This document shows, one piece after another, positions 14,578 through 21,894 of a stretch of DNA of 21,894 nucleotides. A model generated the notes under the pieces. It was not told where the DNA came from and ran no database searches. It saw only the letters and a list, made by a program, of their open reading frames with translations. Both the position numbers and the translations under genes were made by a program. Each line of letters opens with the position of its first letter. The stretch's first letter is position 1. The stretch is from Clostridia bacterium (GTDB lineage Bacteria > Bacillota > Clostridia > TANB77 > CAG-508): contig CAAEBO010000049.1 in assembly GCA_900754085.1 (NCBI GenBank), positions 1-21,894 on the forward strand. The letters run 5' to 3'.

Positions 14578-17100
14578 ATGAAAAATAAAAAGGTAAGAAA
14601 GCAAGAAGAGGAAGAATTTGTACCTAAAGCATTTAAAAAAGATAAAAATATACAAAAACAAGAAAACAAAAAAAGTACAAAAGTAAAAACAAATAAAAGA
14701 TTAAAGAAATTTATAATTATGCTAATTATTACTCTAATAATTGTTACAGGAAGTATATTAGCGGTATCTGCAATAAAATGGAGAAACATTGCAACAGATA
14801 TGCTAATTAATGAAAATTCTATTGTAGTAGATAATAGTGGTAATGAACTTGCAAAATTGGGAAGTGAAAGAAAACAAATTAAAATTGATATTTCACAAAT
14901 GCCAGCAAATTTAAAAAATGCTTATGTTGCAATAGAAGATGAAAGATTTTATAAGCACCAAGGAATAGATATAAAGAGAACTGGTTCGGCAATATTAAGT
15001 TATATCTTTCATTTTGGTAATTCATCTTATGGAGGAAGTACAATTACTCAACAACTTGTAAAAAATATGACAGGAGATAATACAGATAGTATATTTAGAA
15101 AAGTAAAAGAATGGTGGAAAGCTTGGAATTTAGAATGTATAACCGAAAAAGATGAAATACTAGAAACATATTTAAACATTATATATGTTGGCCCAAGTAT
15201 ATATGGAGTAGAAGCAGGAAGTAACTATTATTTTAATAAAAATTGTAAAGATTTAACTCTAGAAGAATGCGCTTTTTTAGCAGGAATAAATCATTCACCT
15301 AATTCGTACAACCCATTTGGAGAAAAAGACAATTCAGAAAAGATAAAAAAGAGAACCAAAACTGTGTTATCAAAAATGCTAGAACTGGGATATATTCATG
15401 AAGAGGAATACACAATTGCTACAAAAAACGTAGATGAAGGCATAAAGTTTAAAAAAGGTGTTATTAACTCAGGTAATGGAGTATATTCATATCATACAGA
15501 TGCACTCATAACAGATGTAACAAATGATATAGCAGATAAATATAATATTTCTACTAATTTTGCTACTAATTACATATATATGTCTGGTTTAAAAATTACA
15601 AGTACACAAGAAACTAAAGTTCAGAAACAAATGGAAACAGAAATGGGGAAGAGTAAATATATACTTCAATCTAAAGATGGTGGAGAGCACTCACAATCTG
15701 CTATGGTAATAATAGATCATAAAACAGGAGATGTATTAGGATGTGTGGGAGGTCTTGGAAAAAAAGACAAGCCTAGATCATTAAATAGAGCAACCCAAAG
15801 TATTAGGCAAACAGGTTCTGCTATAAAACCAATTGTTGTAGTAGGCCCTGCTATTCAGAAAAAGATAATTACTGCTTCATCAATTTATGATGATACAGAA
15901 AGAGATTTTAATGGTGGCTATCATCCAGTAGACTATAGTAAGCCTTTAGGTAATATAACTGTAAGAAGAGCTATAGAATCTTCACAAAATATTCCGTTTG
16001 TAGAAATTATGAATGAATTAAAACCTAGTGTTGCAATAAAATATTTAGAAAAGATGGGTATTACTACTTTAACAGAAGAGGATAATAATTTGTCTTTAGC
16101 ATTAGGAGGATTACAAAAAGGAATTAGCCCATTAGAAATGGCTTCGGCATATGCAACAATTGCAAATGATGGTAAATATATAGAACCTACATTTTATAAA
16201 GATATAAAAGATAATTCAGGAGATATAATAATTAAACCAAAACAGAAAAAGGAAAGAGTATTTTCTAAAGAAACTGCTTTTATATTAAAAGATTTATTAA
16301 CACAACCAGTAGAAGGTAAGAATGGTACAGCTACATATTGTAAAATAAATGGAATTGATGTTGCTGCTAAAACAGGTACAACCGATTCAAATTATGACAG
16401 ATGGCTTTGTGGTTTTACGCCATATTATACAGGTGTTACATGGTATGGATATGATCAAAACGAAACAGTTAACTTTAATAAAAGAAATCCAGCAGGTTTA
16501 ATATGGGCAAATGTAATGTCAAGAATACATACAGGATTAAAAACGGAATATTTTAACAAACCATATTCAGTACAAGAAGTTAAAGTTTGTTCAGAAACAG
16601 GATTAAAGGCAAGAACAGGATGCAAAGACACATATACAGAGTATTTTTTTAGATCTACAGTTCCTGGTTTATGCAATAAACATAGTGGAACAGAAGTAAA
16701 ATCTTCAGGAGAAGGAAATAAAAATGAAAATACAAATTCTACAGTACAAGGAATTAAAAATGATATAGATGCAGAAGAGCCAGTAATGAATACGAATGTT
16801 GTAACAACCACGGACAATCAAAAAGAAAATAAAGCAAATACAAATTCAAATACTAATACTAATACTAATACAAATATTAATGCTAATACTAACAGTAATA
16901 TTAATTCGAATAAAAATACTTCTAATACGAATACAAATTCTAACATGAATGCCAATAGTAATAAGAACAATACTAATAGTAACACGAACACGAATACAAA
17001 TTCTAATTCTAATACTAATAGCAACACAAATACTAATAAAAACAATAATACTAACAGTAATACCAATATAAAACCAGAAACGAATACAGTAGATGATTAA
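14578..17100 (+). CDS. ponA: Class A penicillin-binding protein (PBP1A-type, bifunctional)
   Basis: 840 residues. A basic cytoplasmic head (1-43) and one membrane helix (about 44-66) lead to a GT51 glycosyltransferase domain. Its catalytic Glu120 lies in AIEDERFYKHQG, followed by YGGSTITQQLVKN and ECAFLAGINHSPNSYNP. The transpeptidase domain has the full set: Ser414-x-x-Lys417 (TGSAIKP), Ser469-Gln-Asn471, and Lys598-Thr-Gly-Thr601. It polymerises lipid II and cross-links the stems outside the membrane. Four cysteines at 671, 682, 699 and 587 lie in or after the transpeptidase domain. The last 87 residues (about 754-840) are almost only Asn, Thr and Ser, probably a flexible wall-spanning tail. 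The start is 3 nt after the GNAT stop, with AAGGAG at 14560-14565. Confidence 0.94.
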   Translation: MKNKKVRKQEEEEFVPKAFKKDKNIQKQENKKSTKVKTNKRLKKFIIMLIITLIIVTGSILAVSAIKWRNIATDMLINENSIVVDNSGNELAKLGSERKQIKIDISQMPANLKNAYVAIEDERFYKHQGIDIKRTGSAILSYIFHFGNSSYGGSTITQQLVKNMTGDNTDSIFRKVKEWWKAWNLECITEKDEILETYLNIIYVGPSIYGVEAGSNYYFNKNCKDLTLEECAFLAGINHSPNSYNPFGEKDNSEKIKKRTKTVLSKMLELGYIHEEEYTIATKNVDEGIKFKKGVINSGNGVYSYHTDALITDVTNDIADKYNISTNFATNYIYMSGLKITSTQETKVQKQMETEMGKSKYILQSKDGGEHSQSAMVIIDHKTGDVLGCVGGLGKKDKPRSLNRATQSIRQTGSAIKPIVVVGPAIQKKIITASSIYDDTERDFNGGYHPVDYSKPLGNITVRRAIESSQNIPFVEIMNELKPSVAIKYLEKMGITTLTEEDNNLSLALGGLQKGISPLEMASAYATIANDGKYIEPTFYKDIKDNSGDIIIKPKQKKERVFSKETAFILKDLLTQPVEGKNGTATYCKINGIDVAAKTGTTDSNYDRWLCGFTPYYTGVTWYGYDQNETVNFNKRNPAGLIWANVMSRIHTGLKTEYFNKPYSVQEVKVCSETGLKARTGCKDTYTEYFFRSTVPGLCNKHSGTEVKSSGEGNKNENTNSTVQGIKNDIDAEEPVMNTNVVTTTDNQKENKANTNSNTNTNTNTNINANTNSNINSNKNTSNTNTNSNMNANSNKNNTNSNTNTNTNSNSNTNSNTNTNKNNNTNSNTNIKPETNTVDD
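16835..17088 (+). repeat. Degenerate low-complexity repeat encoding the Asn/Thr/Ser tail of the PBP
   Basis: Runs of AAT ACT / AAT ACA / AAT TCT / AAT AGT codons give alternating Asn-X dipeptides. The opposite strand carries a long Leu/Phe/Val-rich open frame that is only a shadow of this repeat. Confidence 0.9.
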
Positions 17101-17127
17101 TAAAAAATTAAATAAATATTAAGAATT

Positions 17128-17176
17128 AAAAAGAGCAATTATTCTTTACATAAAAGGTAAAGAAATTGCTCTTTTT
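17128..17176 (+). terminator. Intrinsic terminator after the PBP gene
   Basis: AAAAAGAGCAAT (17128-17139) pairs with ATTGCTCTTTTT (17165-17176), and an inner TTCTTTAC (17142-17149) pairs with GTAAAGAA (17157-17164). The stem ends in T5. It closes the mnmA-GNAT-PBP unit. Confidence 0.92.
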
Positions 17177-17226
17177 AATAGGGCTTTATCCTTTGAAGCT
17201 GTAAGAGCGACACAATCATACATAAA

Positions 17227-17255
17227 TTGACAATAATAGATTAAAATGGTATAAT
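17227..17255 (+). promoter_or_regulatory. Consensus promoter for the right-hand cluster
   Basis: Perfect TTGACA (17227-17232), 17-nt spacer, perfect TATAAT (17250-17255), with TGG before it giving an extended -10. Transcription would start near 17262, about 37 nt before the first gene. Confidence 0.92.
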
Positions 17256-17298
17256 AGAACGTGATAATGCAAAAAAATATGAATAAAAGAGAGTGATT

Positions 17299-18273
17299 AT
17301 GAACGAACAATATGTTTATATAGGTAATACATCAAAAGACGGAATAAATAGATATCTTTTTACAGGGGAAAGATTAAAATTGATTTCTACAATTACCAAT
17401 ACCGAAAGATGTACATATTTAGCACAAAACAAAAATAATTTATATGCGGTACAAGAAACATCATGTGGAAATATATTAGCATACAAAAAGACTTCTGAAG
17501 GCTTAACATATATTGGTAAAAAAAGCTCATTAGGAAGTGGCCCATGTCATATAGAAATAAGTAATAAGAAGAAAATGTTGTTTATTTCAAATTATATGGA
17601 TGGGTATTTTACTGTATATAAACTTAAAGAACACGGAGAAGTAGAAAATATTATATATAATAGTGTAAACAATAAGAAATATTCACATCTACATTGCGCG
17701 AAAGTTTTTAATAATGACAATAATTTAATAACTGTAGATTTAGGAGCAGACATTTTAAATTTATACGAAATACAAGAGGATTCCCTAAAAAATATATTTT
17801 CGTTGCAATTTCCAAGAGGTATAGAACCAAGACATATAGCTATTTATAATGAAAATATTTTTCTATTAACCGAAAAAAGTTGTATGTTATATGTTTTAAA
17901 ACATATAGAAGGAAAATTGGAAATTCTATATAAAACAAGTATTTTACCAAATAATCACAAAAAACAAGAGAATGACACAGGAGCAGGAATAAAAGTTTCT
18001 TCAGACGGAAGGTACATTTATACATCTTTAAGAGGGCATAATAGTATATCTGTATTTAAATATGAAAATAAAAAAGTAGAATTAGTACAAAATATTTTAT
18101 CTTATGGCGATACTCCCAGAGATTTAGAAATTGACAAAACACAAAAGTATTTATTTGTAGCAAATCAAGATTCTAATGAAATTGCAATTTTTAGTAGAAA
18201 CATAAACAATGGTAAATTAGATTTTTTTAATAAACAAAAATCACCATTACCAACATGTGTATTGTCAGAATAG
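17299..18273 (+). CDS. Lactonase-family seven-bladed beta-propeller protein (YbhE/Pgl-like)
   Basis: 324 residues from ATG 17299, with an AGAGAGTG site at 17288-17295; a GTG at 17293 lies inside that site and is less likely. The repeated blade pattern and family motifs are clear: GPCHIEIS, a HLHCA...VDLGAD stretch, PRHIAIY, GAGIKVSSDGRYIYTSLRGHNSISVF, GDTPRDLEID and YLFVANQDSNEIAIF. This matches the family of 6-phosphogluconolactonase (Pgl) and carboxy-cis,cis-muconate cyclase. There is no signal peptide. No oxidative pentose-phosphate gene is nearby; the following genes are two glycosyltransferases and sugar-enzyme-like proteins. The true substrate may therefore be another sugar lactone, and the Pgl name should not be taken as proven. 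Confidence 0.85.
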   Translation: MNEQYVYIGNTSKDGINRYLFTGERLKLISTITNTERCTYLAQNKNNLYAVQETSCGNILAYKKTSEGLTYIGKKSSLGSGPCHIEISNKKKMLFISNYMDGYFTVYKLKEHGEVENIIYNSVNNKKYSHLHCAKVFNNDNNLITVDLGADILNLYEIQEDSLKNIFSLQFPRGIEPRHIAIYNENIFLLTEKSCMLYVLKHIEGKLEILYKTSILPNNHKKQENDTGAGIKVSSDGRYIYTSLRGHNSISVFKYENKKVELVQNILSYGDTPRDLEIDKTQKYLFVANQDSNEIAIFSRNINNGKLDFFNKQKSPLPTCVLSE

Positions 18274-18282
18274 GGGGCATAT

Positions 18283-19470
18283 ATGAAAAAGAAGCTGTTA
18301 ATAGCAGTTCATACTCTACAATTAGGTGGAGTAGAAAAAATAGTAATTAATCTTTTAAAAATGATGGATAAAGAAAAATATGATATAACATTATTATCAC
18401 TAGTAAATGATGGTATTTTTGTGGAAGACGCACTAAATATACCAGGAATAAAATATAAATATTTTTTTGAAAGCTATTTTAAAAAAAGTAGAAATGATAT
18501 AAATTCAAAATACTACAAAATAACTTGTAAATTAATGAGTATAATTTGGAAATGGTATTTATTCTTAATAAAACATTTTCCAAATTATTTATATAAAAAG
18601 AATATAAAGGAAGTATACGACATAGAGATTGCTTTTCTAGAAGGAAAAGTTGCAAAGATTATTGCTAATTCTACAAATAATAACTCTAAAAAAATTGCAT
18701 GGATACATACAGATATAGAAAATATTTCGAGAGCTAGTATATTTAAAAATTTAGATGACGAAATAAACTGTTATAAAAAATTTGACAAAATTGTTTGTGT
18801 TTCTAATGATGTAAAATATCATTTTATACAGAAAACAGGAATTTCAGACAATGTAATAGTACAAGTAAATCCAATAAATTCTGAAGAAATACTAAAGAAA
18901 TCTGAAGAACCAATAACAAAAGAATTAAAAAGAGAAGGAATTATAATATCAGCAGTTGGAAGATTAGCACATGAAAAAGGATATGACAGATTATTAAAAA
19001 TTCATAGAAAATTGCTAAGAGAAAACATAAAAAACAGCATATGGATAATTGGTGAAGGTACAGAAAGAGAAAATTTAGAAAGATATATAGAAGAAAATAA
19101 TTTAGAAGATACAGTTAGTTTAGTAGGATATAGTGAAAATCCTTATAAATACGTTAAAGAATCTGACATCTTCGTATGCTCTTCTAGAATAGAAGGTTTA
19201 AGTTCTGTTGTAATAGAAGCTGCTATGCTAGATAAACCAATAGTTACAACGTTATGCTCAGGAATGAAGGATATTCTAGGAGAAGATAACGAAAATGCGC
19301 TTATAGTATCTAATCATACATATAGTTTATATTTAGGTGTAAAAAAAGTAATCCTAAATAAAGAACTTAGAGAAAAATATAAAGAAAATATAAAAAATGT
19401 TACACGAAAGTTTGATATGAATACAGTAATATCAAATATAGATAAATTACTTGAAAGTTTGGAGAGTTAA
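18283..19470 (+). CDS. GT4-family glycosyltransferase
   Basis: 395 residues, GT-B fold. The N-terminal glycine-rich motif is LQLGGVEKIVINLLKMM. The C-terminal domain begins near AVGRLAHEKGYDRLL, followed by LVGYSENPYKYVKESDIFVCSSRIEGLSSVVIEAAMLDKPIVTT, which holds the nucleotide-sugar binding E-x7-E motif (Glu-Gly-Leu-Ser-Ser-Val-Val-Ile-Glu). It has no membrane segment apart from a hydrophobic patch around WKWYLFLIKHFPNYLYKK (about 87-104), which could touch the membrane. It transfers a sugar from a nucleotide donor to a lipid-linked or surface acceptor; donor and acceptor are unknown. AGGGGG at 18272-18277 overlaps the end of the propeller gene, so the genes are coupled. Confidence 0.92.
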   Translation: MKKKLLIAVHTLQLGGVEKIVINLLKMMDKEKYDITLLSLVNDGIFVEDALNIPGIKYKYFFESYFKKSRNDINSKYYKITCKLMSIIWKWYLFLIKHFPNYLYKKNIKEVYDIEIAFLEGKVAKIIANSTNNNSKKIAWIHTDIENISRASIFKNLDDEINCYKKFDKIVCVSNDVKYHFIQKTGISDNVIVQVNPINSEEILKKSEEPITKELKREGIIISAVGRLAHEKGYDRLLKIHRKLLRENIKNSIWIIGEGTERENLERYIEENNLEDTVSLVGYSENPYKYVKESDIFVCSSRIEGLSSVVIEAAMLDKPIVTTLCSGMKDILGEDNENALIVSNHTYSLYLGVKKVILNKELREKYKENIKNVTRKFDMNTVISNIDKLLESLES

Positions 19471-19471
19471 A

Positions 19472-20353
19472 ATGATAGAAATTGGTTGTAATTATATTGT
19501 TAATAAAGATGGCAAGAATATTTATGACGACTTATATAAAGATTTAATAAAAAACAATTATATAAATGTTTTAAAGTTTCCAGGTAAATTTTGTAATAAA
19601 GAAGAACTGGAAAACTGTTTGAAACTAGCAAAAGAAAATAATATAAAAGTAGATTTTCATGGTTTACCACATATGGAACCTAGAACACATAGTAAAAGAA
19701 TGATTAAGAATATAGACTGGCATAACTTGCCAGCTAATTTAATGGATTTAAATAATAAAAAACGTATTAGTACACATATAGCTGCAGAAATTAATGAAAA
19801 TATTAATGAAACTAAAGAAATACTATTTGAAAACATAAATAGCTTAAAATCTAATTTTTTAAAATTATATAAGGAAGAAATTAAGTTTGGAGGAGAGAAC
19901 CAACCTGGTGGTTATGGTATTCCATTAGAAGAAATTTCGCCTGAAACTATAAGCTATATGTGGAAGATATTAGATTTTGGTGTATTCGACATTTCACATG
20001 CAAAACTTGCAGCAAAGGACTTAAATATTTCATATAATGAATATTTAGATTTATTAACCAGTAAAGAAAAAGTTAAGATTTTGCATATTTCTGGAAATGT
20101 GGATAGCACAGGTAAATTTGAAAACAAACTAGATAAACATCTTATGATGGATAAAACAGAAATAAGTGATATCATTTATACCATAAAGAAATTTAAAAAT
20201 CTTGATTTAATAATATCTGAATTTGCTTTTAATTCAAAATATAGTTTTGAAAGAGAATTAAACATAGAGATGAAAACATTAAAAAGAATAGTAGAAACAT
20301 TAAATGAAGAAGAATGTATAAATTTATATGAAAACTTATGCCAAGAAAATTAA
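19472..20353 (+). CDS. Xylose-isomerase-like TIM-barrel protein (AP endonuclease 2 / DUF692-like)
   Basis: 293 residues from ATG 19472 (TTGGAGAG at 19459-19466); a TTG at 19451 is in frame but lies before the ribosome site. Ordered likely metal-ligand motifs suggest a xylose-isomerase-like barrel: His63/His67 (DFHGLPH), His102 (THIAAE), Glu142-Asn143 (GGENQ), Asp173 and His176 (FDISHAKLAA), His205 (LHISGN), Asp221-x-His223 (DKHLM) and Glu250 (ISEF). This order fits both sugar isomerase/epimerase proteins and the DUF692/MNIO iron oxidases. By eye the C-terminal half is closer to the isomerase pattern. It lies 1 nt after the GT4 gene and before an SDR gene, so a sugar or amino-sugar substrate is the simplest guess. 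Exact function unknown. Confidence 0.65.
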   Translation: MIEIGCNYIVNKDGKNIYDDLYKDLIKNNYINVLKFPGKFCNKEELENCLKLAKENNIKVDFHGLPHMEPRTHSKRMIKNIDWHNLPANLMDLNNKKRISTHIAAEINENINETKEILFENINSLKSNFLKLYKEEIKFGGENQPGGYGIPLEEISPETISYMWKILDFGVFDISHAKLAAKDLNISYNEYLDLLTSKEKVKILHISGNVDSTGKFENKLDKHLMMDKTEISDIIYTIKKFKNLDLIISEFAFNSKYSFERELNIEMKTLKRIVETLNEEECINLYENLCQEN

Positions 20354-20369
20354 AAATAGAGGTGATTAT

Positions 20370-21104
20370 ATGAAAGATACTGTTATTGTAATTACAGGTG
20401 GACATGGAGGAATAGGTAGAGTAGTGGTTTCTAATTTTTTAAAACAAGGCGCTAAAGTTATAGTTTTAGATAAAACTGATACCACGTCTAAATCTATTGT
20501 AGAAAACGAAAATTACACTTTTATAAAAGCAGATGTTACTAAAATAGAAGATCTTCAAAATGCTTATAAAATAATAGAAAATAAATATGGCTATATTAAT
20601 TACTTAATAAGCATGGCAGGAATTAACATGAAAAGTGAAATAGATGGAATTAGAGGAATTACATTTAGCGATATAGATAAATCTATAAGCTTAAATTTAA
20701 CAGCACATATATACCTTATAAAAATAATGCTAGATTTAGTGGAAAAGTCAAGAGATATTTCTAAAAGAGCTATTTTAATGATATCTTCTATAAATGCAAT
20801 AACTAGATATGGGTTACCAGCGTATAGTGCTGCAAAATCTGGCATATATGGTTTTATGAAATCAATTTTAAATGAATTAGGAGAATCTAATATAAGGGTA
20901 AATACAATTTCATTAGGAACTGTACCACATATGGAACAAGAAATAGAAGGCGACGAATATTTTGAAAATTATAAAAAACATTTACCTATTAAAAATTTTG
21001 TTAGACCAACAGATGTTTATGATGCAATTTATTCTTTATTAGAAATAGCAAAAGGTGTTAATGGGCAAAATTTAATTCTAGATATGGGGCAAAGTTTAAG
21101 ATAA
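20370..21104 (+). CDS. Short-chain dehydrogenase/reductase (NAD-type)
   Basis: 244 residues from ATG 20370, preceded by AGAGGTGA at 20358-20365; the longer frame to 20328 runs into the previous gene and is not needed. Classical SDR marks: TGGHGGIG (9-16) for the cofactor, Asp34 at the end of strand 2 (favouring NAD over NADP), an SMAG version of the NNAG motif (81-84), catalytic Ser139/140 and Tyr152-x-x-x-Lys156 (AYSAAK). The NNAG asparagine is replaced (Ser-Met-Ala-Gly), which is unusual but seen in some members. It oxidises or reduces a hydroxyl/keto group on an unknown substrate. It sits between the TIM-barrel gene and a GT2 gene, spaced by 16 and 12 nt, so it probably acts on a sugar-like or polyol precursor. 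Confidence 0.9.
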   Translation: MKDTVIVITGGHGGIGRVVVSNFLKQGAKVIVLDKTDTTSKSIVENENYTFIKADVTKIEDLQNAYKIIENKYGYINYLISMAGINMKSEIDGIRGITFSDIDKSISLNLTAHIYLIKIMLDLVEKSRDISKRAILMISSINAITRYGLPAYSAAKSGIYGFMKSILNELGESNIRVNTISLGTVPHMEQEIEGDEYFENYKKHLPIKNFVRPTDVYDAIYSLLEIAKGVNGQNLILDMGQSLR

Positions 21105-21116
21105 AGGAGAACAATT

Positions 21117-21894
21117 ATGGCAAATATTTCTGTTATTATACCAGTATATAATGCACAAAGTACCATAGAGAAAACCGTAAACTCTGTACTAAAAAGTAAA
21201 GATGATATAGAACTTATTCTTGTAATAGATGGATTAACTGATAATTCGCTAAATATTTGTGAAGAAATGAAGAAAAAAGATAGCAGAATAAAAATAATCG
21301 TTCAAGAAAATAAAGGGGCATTATGTGCTCGAATAAATGGAGTAAAAACTGCAACTGGAAACTATATAATGTTTCTAGATGCAGATGATGAATATATTGA
21401 TGGTATTTTTAGAAGAATGAATGAGATTATAGAAAAATACTCACCAGACTTAATTAAATTTAGGTATAAAAAAGAAAACTATGAACAATATAAATATTTT
21501 AGTGAGAATGAGATATTTATAAATAAAAAAGATTTTAAAGAAGAAGTATACCCTATGTTTTTAGAAGGATATCAGTTAAATGCTATATGGAATAGCTGCA
21601 TAAGAAAGTCTTGTTTAAACAATTTAAAGATTCCAGCTGAAAGATTAAGATATGCAGAAGATTTAATGATGAATCTAAATGTATTTACCAATATAAATTC
21701 GGCAGTATTTATAAATGATATTTATTATTTTTATAATACGAATTCAAATAGTATTACACAATCTAAAAAAAGTAGTAAAAAGTGGTTAGAAATACTACAA
21801 AATGCTACAGATGTATATTCTTCATTATTTTATTATCTTAATATTTGGAATATGTATACAGAGAAAAACATAAAATTAGTACAAGAGCGATTAA
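21117..21894 (+). CDS. GT2-family glycosyltransferase (partial, 3' end outside window)
   Basis: The frame is open from ATG 21117 to the right edge, giving 259 visible residues. RBS AAAGGAGA is at 21103-21110, overlapping the SDR stop. The protein begins with the GT-A signature ISVIIPVYNAQSTIEKTVNSVL. It goes on with a VIDGLTDNS segment (the usual DDGSxDxS, here with Ile-Asp-Gly) and NKGALCARINGVKTATGNYIMFLDADDE, which contains the metal-binding Asp-Ala-Asp. The later ...LNAIWNSCIRKS and RYAEDLMMNLNVF match the acceptor-side WNKLYRR and EDxxF motifs of GT2 enzymes of capsule and teichoic-acid-like glycan pathways. It is the second glycosyltransferase of the cluster. Confidence 0.92.
   Translation, partial: MANISVIIPVYNAQSTIEKTVNSVLKSKDDIELILVIDGLTDNSLNICEEMKKKDSRIKIIVQENKGALCARINGVKTATGNYIMFLDADDEYIDGIFRRMNEIIEKYSPDLIKFRYKKENYEQYKYFSENEIFINKKDFKEEVYPMFLEGYQLNAIWNSCIRKSCLNNLKIPAERLRYAEDLMMNLNVFTNINSAVFINDIYYFYNTNSNSITQSKKSSKKWLEILQNATDVYSSLFYYLNIWNMYTEKNIKLVQERL

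Noticed and set aside
16818..17066. Minus-strand ORF rich in Leu/Val/Phe, resembling a membrane protein
   Set aside because: It is the antisense of the Asn/Thr/Ser repeat in the PBP gene; no ribosome site, and composition explained by the repeat.
19472..20353. RiPP biosynthesis cluster centred on a DUF692/MNIO enzyme
   Set aside because: No precursor peptide or partner protein is seen nearby, and the C-terminal motifs fit a sugar-isomerase-like barrel at least as well.

Overview
The window is very AT-rich. Arginine is written almost entirely as AGA, the ribosome binding sites are strong AGGAGG-type sites, and the families present are typical of Firmicutes. These include a SigV/RsiV-like pair, an RF2 gene with the CTT-TGA frameshift, an NCS2 uracil permease with Upp, a PepC aminopeptidase and a thioredoxin reductase that lacks the usual NADPH motif. 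Together they suggest an anaerobic member of the Clostridia. I saw no insertion sequence, phage gene, tRNA, rRNA or CRISPR array.

Layout, left to right. (A) 1-3353, plus strand: a membrane-bound O-acyltransferase cut by the left edge, an anchored SGNH hydrolase/transferase, an ECF sigma factor and an RsiV-like anti-sigma factor. This looks like an envelope-modification module with its own stress switch. (B) 3376-5616: uracil permease and uracil phosphoribosyltransferase (uptake and salvage). They are preceded by a terminator hairpin that overlaps the end of a 38-codon leader ORF and followed by a strong terminator. (C) 5714-6878: prfB, with the standard programmed +1 frameshift near its start and a second, unexpected +1 shift near its 3' end. 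(D) 6933-8197: aspartate kinase behind a good promoter. (E) 8274-10809: aminopeptidase C, a thioredoxin-reductase-like flavoprotein and thioredoxin, tightly spaced. (F) 10739-12980, minus strand: a 603-residue orphan protein followed by a small overlapping ORF whose 3' end runs through a dispersed repeat, a terminator and into antisense trxA. (G) 13094-17100, plus: mnmA, an AAC(6')-like GNAT acetyltransferase and a class A penicillin-binding protein with an Asn-rich tail, ending in a terminator. (H) 17227-21894: a consensus promoter followed by a lactonase-fold propeller, a GT4 glycosyltransferase, a xylose-isomerase-like TIM barrel, an SDR oxidoreductase and a GT2 glycosyltransferase cut by the right edge. 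This is probably a surface-glycan or small-glycoconjugate cluster.

The points most worth checking are the second frameshift in prfB, the leader-ORF/terminator overlap before uraA, the O-acyltransferase + SigV/RsiV linkage, the two inverted copies of a palindromic repeat (after upp and after trxA), the orphan minus-strand pair, and the TIM-barrel enzyme in the right-hand cluster. Functions are assigned from motifs read by eye; no database search was run.
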